The notes below the pieces were generated by a model that made no database searches, was not told the DNA's origin, and saw only the letters and a list, made by a program, of their open reading frames with translations. Shown one piece after another: positions 1 through 8,449 of a stretch of 64,000 nucleotides of DNA; the stretch's first letter is position 1; each line of letters starts with the position of its first letter. Source of the stretch: JAMHWF01 sp035911095 (GTDB lineage Bacteria > Pseudomonadota > Gammaproteobacteria > Burkholderiales > Burkholderiaceae_C); contig JAMHWF010000044.1 in the NCBI GenBank assembly GCA_035911095.1, forward strand, positions 186,001 through 250,000, read 5' to 3'. The position numbers and the translations under genes are program-made.

Positions 1-595
1 GAAGGACAAGCGGCCCGGCCAGCAGCCTTACCAGGGCATCGTGCCGCTGCATGGCGACCGGCGCGAGCCGCTGCAGGAACTGTCGCAGGTGCTCGAGCAC
101 TACATGCTGCAGTCCGAACAGCTCGACACGCGCCTGGTGCTGGCGGCCAACGACCAGCTTGCCGCCGGCCTGCTGATCCAGCGCCTGCCGGTCGAGGGCG
201 TGGGCAACCTCGCCGGCGCGCAGCGCGAGGACCTGATCGGGCGCTCCGAGGACTTCAACCGGATCGCCCACCTGGCCGCGTCGCTGACACGCGAGGAACT
301 GCTCGGCCTCGACGCGATGACCATCCTGCGGCGCCTCTTCTGGGAAGAGCGTCTGGTGCGCCTGGACACCGGGCCGCACCTGCCGCACTTCGCCTGCAGT
401 TGCTCGCGCGAGCGGGTCGGCGCGATGCTGCTCACGCTCGGGCAGGGCGAGGTCGACAGCATCGTCGCCGAGCAGGGCCGGGTCGAGATCGGCTGCGAGT
501 TCTGCGGCCAGCAGTACCACTTCGACGCCGTCGACGTCGGGCGCCTGTTCACGCCCGGTCGCGACCAGGCGCCCGGCTCCGGCAGTCTCAACTGA
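1..595 (+). CDS. hslO: Hsp33 redox-regulated chaperone (3' part, start outside window)
   Basis: The reading frame is open from the window edge, so only the last ~197 residues of a ~290-residue family are present. The C-terminal zinc/redox-switch module is clear: a CSC pair (Cys-X-Cys) followed about 30 residues later by CEFC (Cys-X2-Cys), the four cysteines that bind zinc in reduced Hsp33 and form disulfides under oxidative stress to activate the holdase. The cytoplasmic chaperone protects unfolding proteins during oxidative heat stress. The upstream helical part is the dimerisation region. Codon use and GC match the neighbours. Identification is secure; the N-terminal domain cannot be seen. 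Confidence 0.95.
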   Translation, partial: KDKRPGQQPYQGIVPLHGDRREPLQELSQVLEHYMLQSEQLDTRLVLAANDQLAAGLLIQRLPVEGVGNLAGAQREDLIGRSEDFNRIAHLAASLTREELLGLDAMTILRRLFWEERLVRLDTGPHLPHFACSCSRERVGAMLLTLGQGEVDSIVAEQGRVEIGCEFCGQQYHFDAVDVGRLFTPGRDQAPGSGSLN

Positions 596-632
596 GCGCC
601 GGGGCGCACCCGTAGACGAGGAAGCATCGAAG

Positions 633-1619
633 ATGAAGACGATCCGCAAGCCCGTCCCTCCCGGCCGCGGCGACTCAGACGGCCGCCGCCCCGCGGCACG
701 GCAACCCGGCCCGCGGCGCAGTCGCGCGGCAGCGGCCCTCGGCCTGGTGCTGGCGGCGGTGCTCGCCGCCGGTTGCGCGAGCACGCCGCCGCAGCGCATC
801 GAGCCCTGGTCGGTGGGCGCGCTGGACACGCCCGAAAGCGTCGTTCTCGACCCCGCGAGCGGCCAGCTCTTCGTCTCGCTCGTCGGCCTGCGCCAGGGCG
901 GCAGCGTGCTCGACAAGGACGGCAACGGCGCGATCGCCCGCCTGACGCCGCAGGGCCGCGTCGTCGAGGCGCGCTGGGTCACCGGCCTCGATTCGCCGAA
1001 GGGCCTGGCCGTCCACGCCGGTGTGCTCTGGGTCGCCGACGTCGACCAGATCGTCTCGATCGACATCGCCAGCGGCACGATCACCGCGCGCCTGCCGGTC
1101 GAGGGTGCGCAGTTCCTGAACGACGTCACCGTCTCGCCCGACGGCACGGTCTACGTCTCGGACACGGCGACCAACCGCATCCACCGCGTGCGCGACGGGG
1201 CGGTGACGATGCTGGTCGAGGGCGAAGGCCTCGAGCACCCGAACGGGCTGCTGTACGAGAACGGCAGCCTCGTCGTCGCCGGCTGGGGTGAGCCTTCGCT
1301 CGACGGCAGCAAGGCGAGCGTGCCGGGGCACCTGTTTCGCCTCGACCTCAGCTCGCAGCGCAAGGCGCTGATCGCGACGACCGCGTTCGGCGCCCTCGAC
1401 GGCATCGCCGCCGACGGGCAGGGCGGCTACCTGGTCAGCGACTGGGCGGGCGGGCGCATCCTGCACGTGACGGCCGGTGGCGTGGTGACGACGCTGGCCG
1501 AGCACGCACGCGGCACCGCTGACCTCACTTACCTGCCGGCCTCGCGCACGCTGATCGTGCCGCACATGCTCGAAGGGCGGGTCGCCGCCTACAACCTGAG
1601 CGGCGTGCTCGGGCGCTAG
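633..1619 (+). CDS. Lipoprotein with SMP-30/NHL-type six-bladed propeller fold
   Basis: 328 residues. A basic N-terminus (rich in Arg/Pro) is followed by a hydrophobic stretch and a lipobox LAAGC with the lipidated Cys at about residue 48, so it is probably anchored in the outer or inner membrane. The rest is repeated blades with SPDGTVYVSDTATNRI and PNGLLYENGSLVV, typical of SMP-30/gluconolactonase/LRE-like propellers. The ATG has a good ribosome site (GAGGAAG about 8 bases upstream). The 30-residue positively charged leader before the hydrophobic core is long for a lipoprotein. A later start is possible, but none has a better site. Substrate unknown; a lactonase or sugar-binding role would be a guess. 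Confidence 0.8.
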   Translation: MKTIRKPVPPGRGDSDGRRPAARQPGPRRSRAAAALGLVLAAVLAAGCASTPPQRIEPWSVGALDTPESVVLDPASGQLFVSLVGLRQGGSVLDKDGNGAIARLTPQGRVVEARWVTGLDSPKGLAVHAGVLWVADVDQIVSIDIASGTITARLPVEGAQFLNDVTVSPDGTVYVSDTATNRIHRVRDGAVTMLVEGEGLEHPNGLLYENGSLVVAGWGEPSLDGSKASVPGHLFRLDLSSQRKALIATTAFGALDGIAADGQGGYLVSDWAGGRILHVTAGGVVTTLAEHARGTADLTYLPASRTLIVPHMLEGRVAAYNLSGVLGR

Positions 1620-1667
1620 CCGTCGTCTGCCCACCGGCCACGCTCCACAGGAACCTGGAGGGTCGAC

Positions 1668-2315
1668 ATGCAAGCCGATCGTGCAATGGGTCATGCGGTT
1701 GATCCTGCGGTGACCACCCGCCAAGGGCCTGCGAGACTGGCCACGGCTGGCGGCCCGGCAGAAGTGTTCGGCGAGCGCTTCGCGACCTGCGTCGCCGGGT
1801 TCGAAGCCCTGGTCGACGAGGCGCCGGGCGAGCCGGCGATCCTCGACGCCGGCAAGCGACTGCTCGCCGCGCTGGTGGCCCGCGACGACTGGTTGCCGCC
1901 GGCCTGGGCCCAGGCCGGCGAGCGCTACCGGCAGTACCCGCTGCACGTCGACGCGCAAGGGCGCTTCTCGATCGTCGGCTTCGTCTGGGGGCCGGGGCAG
2001 GCAACGCCGATCCACGACCACACCGTCTGGGGCCTGATCGGCATGCTGCGCGGCGCCGAGCTCTCGCAGGGCTACCGCTACACCGGGCCGCAGCGGCTGG
2101 TACCGGCCGGGCCGCCGGTGCGGCTGGCGCCGGGCCAGGTAGAGGCGGTGTCGCCGCGCGTCGGCGACATCCACCGCGTGAGCAACGTCTACGACGACCG
2201 GGTGTCGATCAGCATCCACGTCTACGGCGCCGACATCGGCGCGGTCGAGCGCTCGACCTACGGCGAGGATGGCAGCCGGCAGCGCTTCGTCTCCGGCTAC
2301 TCGGCGCCGCCCTGA
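1668..2315 (+). CDS. Cysteine dioxygenase-family cupin (thiol dioxygenase)
   Basis: 215 residues, close to the usual length of bacterial thiol dioxygenases. Visible metal ligands are H116 and H118 (IHDH) and H169 (DIHR), the 3-His non-haem iron set of this family. A later H184/Y186 (SIHVYG) fits the Ser-His-Tyr outer sphere. The family oxidises the thiol of cysteine or 3-mercaptopropionate to a sulfinate using O2. Which thiol is used cannot be read from sequence alone. The start is supported by GGAGGG 7-8 bases upstream. It is followed on the same strand, after 151 bp, by a multi-rhodanese, which suggests a shared sulfur-metabolism role. Confidence 0.85.
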   Translation: MQADRAMGHAVDPAVTTRQGPARLATAGGPAEVFGERFATCVAGFEALVDEAPGEPAILDAGKRLLAALVARDDWLPPAWAQAGERYRQYPLHVDAQGRFSIVGFVWGPGQATPIHDHTVWGLIGMLRGAELSQGYRYTGPQRLVPAGPPVRLAPGQVEAVSPRVGDIHRVSNVYDDRVSISIHVYGADIGAVERSTYGEDGSRQRFVSGYSAPP

Positions 2316-2466
2316 GGCGGCGTGGCTTGCGTGCCGGGCCGGGTCGGGCCGCCGGCCTACCGGCCCTCAAGCCGGTCCGACCTGTCCCGCCGATCCCTGC
2401 CCTTCAGAACCCTCCGCCCGCGGCGCCAGGCTGCCGCCCCCTGAACCGCCGCACCGAGAGCGAGAC

Positions 2467-4257
2467 ATGCCCCAGCCCCGAGCGCCCGCCCGCGACGCCC
2501 ACGACGTCCGTCCCCACGATGCCCCGCTGCCCGAGGCGACCCCGGCCGAGGTGCGCGACGCGCTGCTCGCACGGCGCGAGATCGCGCTGCTCGATGTGCG
2601 CGAGGAAGACCCGTTCGCACAGGCACATCCGCTGTGGGCGGCGCAGCTCTCGCTCTCGCGCCTCGAGCTCGACGCCTGGGGGCGCATCCCGAGGCGCGAC
2701 ACGCCGATCGTCGTCTACGACGACGGCGAAGGGCTGGCGGCGCGGGCCGTGCCGCGGCTGCGCGCGCTGGGCTACAGCGACGTGCGACTGCTGACCGGTG
2801 GCCTGGCCGGCTGGCGCGCGGCGGGCTACGAACTCTTCCGGGACGTCAACGTCCCGAGCAAGTCCTTCGGCGAGCTGGTCGAGGCCGAACGGCATACGCC
2901 CTCGCTCGCGGCCGAGGAGGTGAAGGCGCTGCTCGACAGCGGCGCCGACGTCGTCGTGCTCGACGCGCGGCGCGTCGACGAGTACCGCACGATGAGCATC
3001 CCGACCGCGACCAGCGTGCCCGGCGCCGAGCTGGTGCTGCGCGCCCGCGCGCTGGCGCCCGACCCGGCGACGCGCGTTGTCGTCAACTGCGCCGGGCGCA
3101 CGCGCAGCATCATCGGCACCCAGTCGCTGGTGAACGCCGGCCTGCCCAACCCGGTGGCCGCGCTGCGCAACGGCACGATCGGCTGGACCCTGGCCGGCTT
3201 CGCGCTCGAACAGGGCCAGGAGCGGCGCTTTCCCGACACGATCGACTCGGCGCAGCGGCGCGCGGCGCAGGCGGCGGCGGCCGACGTGGCGGCACGCGCC
3301 GGCGTGCGCCGCATCGACGAGGCGACGCTGGCCAAGTGGACCGCCGAGCCGGGCCGCACCACCTACCGCTTCGACGTGCGCACGCCGGAGGAATACGCGG
3401 CCGGCCATCGCGCGGGCTTCCGCTCGGCGCCCGGCGGGCAGCTGGTGCAGGAGACGGACGTGCACGCGCCGGTGCGCGGCGCGCGGATCGTGCTGGTGGA
3501 CCGGGACGGTGATGGGGACGCAGACCGCGACGTCGAGCCACCGGGCGGGCAGGGCGTGGGTGGGGACGGAGGCGGCGCAGTGGAGCGCGGGGTGCGCGCA
3601 CCGATGACCGCCTCATGGCTGGCGCAGATGGGCTGGGAGGTAGCGTTGCTCGACGGCCCGGGCTCGGCCGAGAGCGCGCTGGAGCAGGGCCCCGACGTCG
3701 TGCCGCGCCCGCCGCTGCCCGAGGCGCCGGCCATCCGCCTGGTCAGCCCGGCGACGCTGGCGGACTGGCTCGCCTCCGCCCCGGCCGACGGCGCCGCGCC
3801 CGACACGCTGGTGATCGACGTCGGCGCCAGCGCCGGCTACGCGACGCGCCACGTGCCCGGCGCCTGGTGGGCGATCGCCGCCCGCCTGCCGAATGACCTG
3901 CAGGCGCTGCCGCCGGCGCGGCGCTTGGTGGTGACCTGCGGCACCGCGCTGCTGGCGCGCCACGCCGCGCTCGAGCTGCAGCGCGCGACCGCGGCCGAGG
4001 TCTGGGTGCTCGACGGCGGCAACGCCGCCTGGGCCGCCGCCGGGCTGCCGACCGAGACCGGGCCGACGCGCCTGGCCTCGGCGCGCGAGGACCGCTACCG
4101 GCGGCCCTACGAGGGCACCGACAACGCGGCGGCGGCGATGCAGGCCTATCTGGACTGGGAGTTCGGGCTCGTCGCCCAACTGGGGCGCGACGGCACGCAT
4201 CACTTCCGCGTGCTGCCGGCCGCGGGCGGGACGCCCGATTCGCTCAGTCCAGCTTGA
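2467..4257 (+). CDS. Four-domain rhodanese-family sulfurtransferase
   Basis: 596 residues from ATG 2467 (GAGAGCGAG just upstream); the frame is open further 5' but that part overlaps the dioxygenase gene. Four rhodanese-homology domains can be seen. Domain 1 (about 20-125) has YDDG where the catalytic Cys should be. Domain 2 (about 140-260) has CAGRTRS, an active-type loop. Domain 3 (about 285-400) lacks Cys and is interrupted after VLVDRDG by about 27 Gly/Asp-rich residues. Domain 4 (about 430-545) has CGTALLAR with a Cys. Two domains are therefore likely catalytic and two structural. Cytoplasmic, with no signal peptide. The stop overlaps the stop of the convergent gene by 14 bp. Confidence 0.88.
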   Translation: MPQPRAPARDAHDVRPHDAPLPEATPAEVRDALLARREIALLDVREEDPFAQAHPLWAAQLSLSRLELDAWGRIPRRDTPIVVYDDGEGLAARAVPRLRALGYSDVRLLTGGLAGWRAAGYELFRDVNVPSKSFGELVEAERHTPSLAAEEVKALLDSGADVVVLDARRVDEYRTMSIPTATSVPGAELVLRARALAPDPATRVVVNCAGRTRSIIGTQSLVNAGLPNPVAALRNGTIGWTLAGFALEQGQERRFPDTIDSAQRRAAQAAAADVAARAGVRRIDEATLAKWTAEPGRTTYRFDVRTPEEYAAGHRAGFRSAPGGQLVQETDVHAPVRGARIVLVDRDGDGDADRDVEPPGGQGVGGDGGGAVERGVRAPMTASWLAQMGWEVALLDGPGSAESALEQGPDVVPRPPLPEAPAIRLVSPATLADWLASAPADGAAPDTLVIDVGASAGYATRHVPGAWWAIAARLPNDLQALPPARRLVVTCGTALLARHAALELQRATAAEVWVLDGGNAAWAAAGLPTETGPTRLASAREDRYRRPYEGTDNAAAAMQAYLDWEFGLVAQLGRDGTHHFRVLPAAGGTPDSLSPA

Positions 4258-5416
4258 ACTTCTGCAGCCGCTTTGAGGTGTCGACCTCGCCGGTGTAGAG
4301 GTTGCCGCGCGAGTCGGTCGCGGCCTGGTGCACCCAGTGGAACTGGCCTGCGTTGCGGCCGTTGTGGAACTGCTTGTCGACCACCGCGCCGCTCGCGCGG
4401 TCGAGGGTCCACACGACGTTGTTCTCGCCGTCGATCACCAGCAGGTAGCGCTGCCGGCGGTCCTTGGAGAAGGTGATGTCCCAGACCGAGCCGTTGCCCA
4501 GCGTCTCGCGCCGCACGAAGAACTCCCTGACGAAGCGTCCGGCCTTCGTGAACACCTGCACCCGGTTGTTGACGCGGTCGCAGACGTACACGAAACCGTC
4601 GTCGGAGAGGCGCACGCAGTGCACCGGGTTGCGGAACTGGGTCGCGATCGGCGCCAGCGGGTCGTACGGGCCCGGTGCCGTGTCGTCCGGCCGGTTGCCG
4701 TAGGCGCCCCAGAGGCGCTTGAAGGCGCCGGTGTGCGAGTCGTAGACGATCACGCGCTTGTTGCCGTACCCGTCGGCCAGGTAGACCTCACGCGCACGGT
4801 CGTCCACTGTCAGCGACGCGACCTGGCCGACGATGTCGGTGCGCAGGCTGTCGAGCGGGTCGCTCGACGGGCGGCCGATCTGCAGCAAGAAGCGGCCCGA
4901 GGGGTTGAACTTCAGGATCTGGCGGTCGGTCGCGCCGTTGCCGCCGATCCAGACGTTGCTTTCGGCATCGACCCAGATGCCGTGCTCCACGGTCGGCCAG
5001 TCGTAGCCTGCGCCGTCGCCGCCCCAGTGGTTGACGACCTCGCCGCGGCGGTTGAAGACGAGCACCGGCGGCGCCGGCAGGCAGCACTCGGAACGCGGCG
5101 GCACCTGGGCCGCGCCGAGCTCGTCGACGGTGTTGCTGCGCGGGCGGTGCAGGACCCAGATCTGGTCGTAGCGGTCGACCGCGACGCCGGCCACCTGGCC
5201 GAGGATCCAGTTGTTCGGCAGCTGCTTGGGCCACGAGGGCACGACCTTGTAGTCGGGCAGGCCGCGCGAGCGCTGGCTGTCGCGCCATTGGCGGTGCTCG
5301 TGGTCTTCGTCGTCGTCGGTGGCGCCGGCCGGCCCGGCCGCGAAGGCGGCCAGGGCGAGGGCGGGAAGCAGGCGGCGGCCGAGGGCGACAGCCCTCAGGA
5401 GGGGAGTGGTGTGCAC
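4244..5416 (-). CDS. Exported NHL-repeat beta-propeller protein
   Basis: 390 residues from a GTG start at 5416 that has a strong ribosome site (GAAGGAGA, 5 bases away); the longer open frame upstream has composition typical of chance high-GC ORFs. The N-terminus is a Sec signal (RRLLPALALAAFAAGPAGA, cleavage after AGA), then an acidic/His patch (DDDEDHEH). The mature protein is built of NHL/6-bladed propeller repeats (VDRYDQIWVLHRP, DDGFVYVCDRVNNRVQVF, SRGNLYTGEVDTSKRLQKF). A CC pair (ECCLP) is seen about one third of the way in. Periplasmic or secreted; the ligand is unknown. Resembles peptidyl-alpha-hydroxyglycine lyase-like propellers often found in Burkholderiales. Confidence 0.8.
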   Translation of the reverse strand: MHTTPLLRAVALGRRLLPALALAAFAAGPAGATDDDEDHEHRQWRDSQRSRGLPDYKVVPSWPKQLPNNWILGQVAGVAVDRYDQIWVLHRPRSNTVDELGAAQVPPRSECCLPAPPVLVFNRRGEVVNHWGGDGAGYDWPTVEHGIWVDAESNVWIGGNGATDRQILKFNPSGRFLLQIGRPSSDPLDSLRTDIVGQVASLTVDDRAREVYLADGYGNKRVIVYDSHTGAFKRLWGAYGNRPDDTAPGPYDPLAPIATQFRNPVHCVRLSDDGFVYVCDRVNNRVQVFTKAGRFVREFFVRRETLGNGSVWDITFSKDRRQRYLLVIDGENNVVWTLDRASGAVVDKQFHNGRNAGQFHWVHQAATDSRGNLYTGEVDTSKRLQKFKLD

Positions 5417-5861
5417 AGTGTCTCCTTCGAATCCCGCCAGGCGCCTGGCATCGAGCGCCGGCCGCGAGCGGGTGCTTGTCGTTGTGGCGAAGGCGGCCGA
5501 CCGGCCGCGCCGGACCGGGCACCGGCCAGGAGACAGCTCGTGCGAAGGCGACGGCTGGCCGTGACGGCCCGATCGTCTAGACCTTAGACCGCAGGGCCCA
5601 GGAATCAAGCGCCGTCGTGCGCGGTGCAAGCCCCCTGACGGGCGTGCCGGGCGGCGCCTGGCTACAGCGGCGCGACGGCCGCCGCGGGCGTTGCCGTGCC
5701 CGGCACGGTCGGCGAAGCCCAGCCCGGCGGCCGCGTCAGGCGTCGATGCGCGTGCCCAGCACCTCAGCGGCAAGCTCCAGCGCCTGAGCCGCCGCTCCCG
5801 CCCGAACAGAGACCTTCGCGCACCGACGTACCATTTGATTCCTCCGCCATCCCTTCACGCG
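5417..5861. other. 445-bp divergent intergenic region with an inverted repeat
   Basis: No gene is convincing here. The clearest element is an inverted repeat at 5575-5589, GTCTA-GACCT-TAGAC, whose inner part TCTA...TAGA fits the T-N11-A pattern of LysR-type sites. It lies about 160 bp upstream of the propeller gene and 270 bp upstream of the LysR gene at 5862. The remainder is GC-rich with no further structure that I trust. Function as an operator is inference. Confidence 0.3.
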
Positions 5862-6839
5862 ATGCCGTCCCAGCCTCCACGTCGCACGCCGTCGGTCAAA
5901 GCAGCTGTGCCGGTGGAAGGTCTCACGTCCGCGTCCAAGGCGATCACGCTGCGACAGATGCGTTACTTCCGGGCGGCAGCGGATGCCGGTCAGTTCTCCA
6001 TGGCAGCGACTGAGCAGCATGTGTCTCAGTCGGCCATCACCAATGCCGTGATCGCCCTTGAGCAACTGCTCGAGGTGAAGCTGTTCGAGCGCTTGCCGCA
6101 CGGGGTAGCACTCACCGCAGAGGGCAGCCACCTCTACCAGCATGTGCTGCGCATCCTGGAGGCTGTCGACGACGCCTTGCGGCAACCGCGCGTCAGGCTG
6201 GCCAGGATGGAAGGGCGGGTCACGCTGGCGGGAACCTACACCGTGCTGGGCTACTTCCTGCCAGCCCTGCTGGGTCGATTCCGAAACGACTACCCCCACG
6301 TCGGGCTGAACCTGCTGGACCTGGCGCGCGTGGAGGTCGAGGCGCAGGTCCTGGGAGGGGCCGCCGAGCTTGGCGTCGTTCTGCTGTCCAACGTGCAGGA
6401 CGTGAACCGCTTCGCGCATCGGACGTTGATTCGCTCCAGGCGGCAGCTGTGGGCTGCGCCCGGGCACCCGCTGCTCGAGGGCGGCGCGCCCACGTTCAAG
6501 CAGATCGCCCAGCACCCCTACATTCTTCTCACCGTCGACGAAGGGGAAGAGTCGACCCTGCGCTACTGGCGTGCAAAGCACATCGAGCCCCGCGTGGGGT
6601 TCCGTACCGCGTCGATGGAGGCTTTGCGCGGCTTGGTGGCGCACGGCTTCGGCGTCACCGTCCTCTCCGACATGGTGTTCAGGCCGTGGTCGCTGGAAGG
6701 CAAGCAGATCGAGGCCCGGCCGCTGGCGGGGTCGGTTCCCGATATGGAGGTCGGCCTGCTGTGGCGCAAGGACGGCGAGCTCAGCCCGCCTGCCGAAGCC
6801 TTGCGCGACTTTCTGATCTATGCCTGCGGCGGGCGCTGA
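5862..6839 (+). CDS. LysR-family transcriptional regulator
   Basis: 325 residues from ATG 5862. An unusual ~28-residue leader (MPSQPPRRTPSVK...) precedes the winged helix-turn-helix (about 30-90: LRQMRYFRAAADAGQFSMAATEQHVSQSAITNAVIALEQLLEVKLFER, split here by function: scaffold, recognition helix SQSAITNAVIALE). The C-terminal periplasmic-binding-protein-like effector domain spans about 115-320. Its stop is directly abutted, tail to tail, by the stop of the DUF35 gene, so it closes one side of the catabolic island. It may regulate that operon or the propeller gene; the sequence does not decide. Confidence 0.9.
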   Translation: MPSQPPRRTPSVKAAVPVEGLTSASKAITLRQMRYFRAAADAGQFSMAATEQHVSQSAITNAVIALEQLLEVKLFERLPHGVALTAEGSHLYQHVLRILEAVDDALRQPRVRLARMEGRVTLAGTYTVLGYFLPALLGRFRNDYPHVGLNLLDLARVEVEAQVLGGAAELGVVLLSNVQDVNRFAHRTLIRSRRQLWAAPGHPLLEGGAPTFKQIAQHPYILLTVDEGEESTLRYWRAKHIEPRVGFRTASMEALRGLVAHGFGVTVLSDMVFRPWSLEGKQIEARPLAGSVPDMEVGLLWRKDGELSPPAEALRDFLIYACGGR

Positions 6840-7262
6840 CTAGGCGCCGTCGCCATCGCCATCTCCACCGGCGAGGCGGAACACCGGAAGCACCTTCGCG
6901 TCGTCGAACGTTCGGTAGTGCAACTGCACGGCGCGCCCGATCCAGTCGCCTTCCGGATGAGGCCCTTCCAGCGTGCTGACCATGTGCACGCCCTCCGACA
7001 GCAGCACGGCGATGCAGTTGTGCGGCGCTGGATAGGCCTCGAAGAACTGGCGATGGAAGATCGTCCAGGACGCAATCACGCCAGCGCCGCCGACGGGCTG
7101 CCATTCGCTGTCTGGCGACAAGCAGTTGGCGCAGCAGGGCCCGGGGGGATAACGGTACGTCGAACAGCGAACGCATCGTTGCAGGCACAGGCGCCTGGCG
7201 GCGACGTGCTTCCACATGACGGCGTCGTACAGGCCCATGCGAGGTTCGGGAAAGCCGGTCAT
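6840..7262 (-). CDS. DUF35 zinc-ribbon/OB-fold acyl-CoA-associated protein
   Basis: 140 residues. N-terminal rubredoxin-like zinc ribbon with C30-X2-C33 and C44-X2-C47 (CVRC, CANC), then an OB fold (GVIASWTIFHRQF..., CIAVLLSEGVHMVSTL). DUF35 proteins pair with thiolase-fold enzymes; in the steroid side-chain aldolase Ltp2-ChsH2 the DUF35 partner is required for activity. Here the ATG follows the thiolase stop by two bases (TGACCATG), so the two are translationally coupled, as expected for a complex. The C-terminus ends in an odd GGDGDGDGA tail. Function in this operon is inferred from the partner. Confidence 0.88.
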   Translation of the reverse strand: MTGFPEPRMGLYDAVMWKHVAARRLCLQRCVRCSTYRYPPGPCCANCLSPDSEWQPVGGAGVIASWTIFHRQFFEAYPAPHNCIAVLLSEGVHMVSTLEGPHPEGDWIGRAVQLHYRTFDDAKVLPVFRLAGGDGDGDGA

Positions 7263-7264
7263 GG

Positions 7265-8449
7265 TCAAGCGTCCTTCGAAAAGAGCACCGACGTGCACTT
7301 GCCCGCCACGTCGGACGCGTAGTGCACGTAGCGGCAGCGCTCGACCTGCCGATCGCCGGCGTGCCCGCGGAGCTGAACGACGGCCTCGAGCAGATGGTTC
7401 CAGCCTTGCATGTAGCTCTCCGAAAGATGCCCGCCGCTCGTGTTCACCGGCAGCGCGCCTCCCGGGCCGATGCCCCGTTCGCGCATGAACGCCGCGGCTT
7501 CGCCGATGCCGCAGTAGCCATAGCCCTCGAGTGCCAGCGGCACGTGCGTCGAGAAGCTGTCGTAGACCTGCAGGACATCGACATCCTCCGGGCCGATGCC
7601 GGCACGATTGAACATCTGCTCGGCACATGCCTTCTGTGCGGCGTAGTAGAAGCCGTCCAGCCGCGGCGCCAGGCTGGTCGCGCCGGTGTTCAGGTCGGAG
7701 CGTCCCAAGGACTCCACGGCGACCCCGCGCTTCTTCAACGCCTTGGCGCGCTCCCGGCTGGTGATGATGAGCGCCACGCCGCCATCGTTGACGAGGCAGT
7801 AGTCGAGCATCCGCAAGGGCTCGCAGATCCAGCGGCTCGCCAGGTAATCGTCTGTCGTGATGGGCTTTCGTTGAATGGCGTTCGGATTCAGGCTCGCCCA
7901 AGCCCTGGTCGCGACGGCAACCTGCCCCATGTCTGCTTCGGTCGCGCCGGTGTCGTGCATGTAGCGCCGGTGCGTCAAGGCGTAGAGCGCGCCTTGTGAC
8001 GTGAGGCCCCACGGCGCGTGGTAGTCGTAGGCGAGGAACTGTTCCGTGCCCATGGCCTTGGTGCCGCCGTACTGGGTGCCCGCCGACCGCTGGTCGTTTC
8101 CGTACACCAGCGCAATCACTTCGGCCATGCCGGTGGCGATGGCCATGACAGCCGCCTGGATCGCGTTCACGGCATCGGCCTGGAGGGACCAGCGGGGGTT
8201 GATCCCGAGGACTTCACCTGCGCGTTCGGTCTGGATGACAGGCCAGCCGGTCACGAGCCCATCCACGTCGTCGCGGGCGAGGCCGCAATCGTCGAGCGAG
8301 CGACGAAACGCCTCGGCGGCGTAGCCGTAGGCGTCGGTCGGACGCCCGCCGGCCCTGACCGTCGCCCAGTCCTTGAGCCAGTCGGTGTGGCCGATGCCGA
8401 CCACCATGCCGACCCTGCGCAGATCGCAAGCGCCACTGGTGCCTGCCAT
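7265..8449 (-). CDS. Thiolase-fold protein lacking the nucleophilic cysteine (candidate aldolase/lyase subunit)
   Basis: 394 residues, start ATG sharing its A with the crotonase stop (TGATG). Sequence follows the SCP2-thiolase/lipid-transfer branch: N-terminal VGIGHTDWL, then at the place of the usual CASG loop the protein reads ADAVNAIQAAVMA, with no Cys. The second half keeps the NTSGGHLSESYMQGW segment and the EAVVQLRG helix. Loss of the Cys makes ordinary thiolysis unlikely. The same loss is known in Ltp2-type retro-aldolases that act with a DUF35 partner, which is encoded immediately downstream here. A C-C lyase on a 3-hydroxyacyl-CoA is my preferred reading; a degenerate thiolase is the alternative. 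Confidence 0.85.
   Translation of the reverse strand: MAGTSGACDLRRVGMVVGIGHTDWLKDWATVRAGGRPTDAYGYAAEAFRRSLDDCGLARDDVDGLVTGWPVIQTERAGEVLGINPRWSLQADAVNAIQAAVMAIATGMAEVIALVYGNDQRSAGTQYGGTKAMGTEQFLAYDYHAPWGLTSQGALYALTHRRYMHDTGATEADMGQVAVATRAWASLNPNAIQRKPITTDDYLASRWICEPLRMLDYCLVNDGGVALIITSRERAKALKKRGVAVESLGRSDLNTGATSLAPRLDGFYYAAQKACAEQMFNRAGIGPEDVDVLQVYDSFSTHVPLALEGYGYCGIGEAAAFMRERGIGPGGALPVNTSGGHLSESYMQGWNHLLEAVVQLRGHAGDRQVERCRYVHYASDVAGKCTSVLFSKDA

Noticed and set aside
675..2219. 514-codon minus-strand frame opposite the propeller lipoprotein and dioxygenase
   Set aside because: Composition is repetitive Ala/Arg/Asp/Val, typical of antisense frames in high-GC DNA; both plus-strand genes have clear motifs and ribosome sites.
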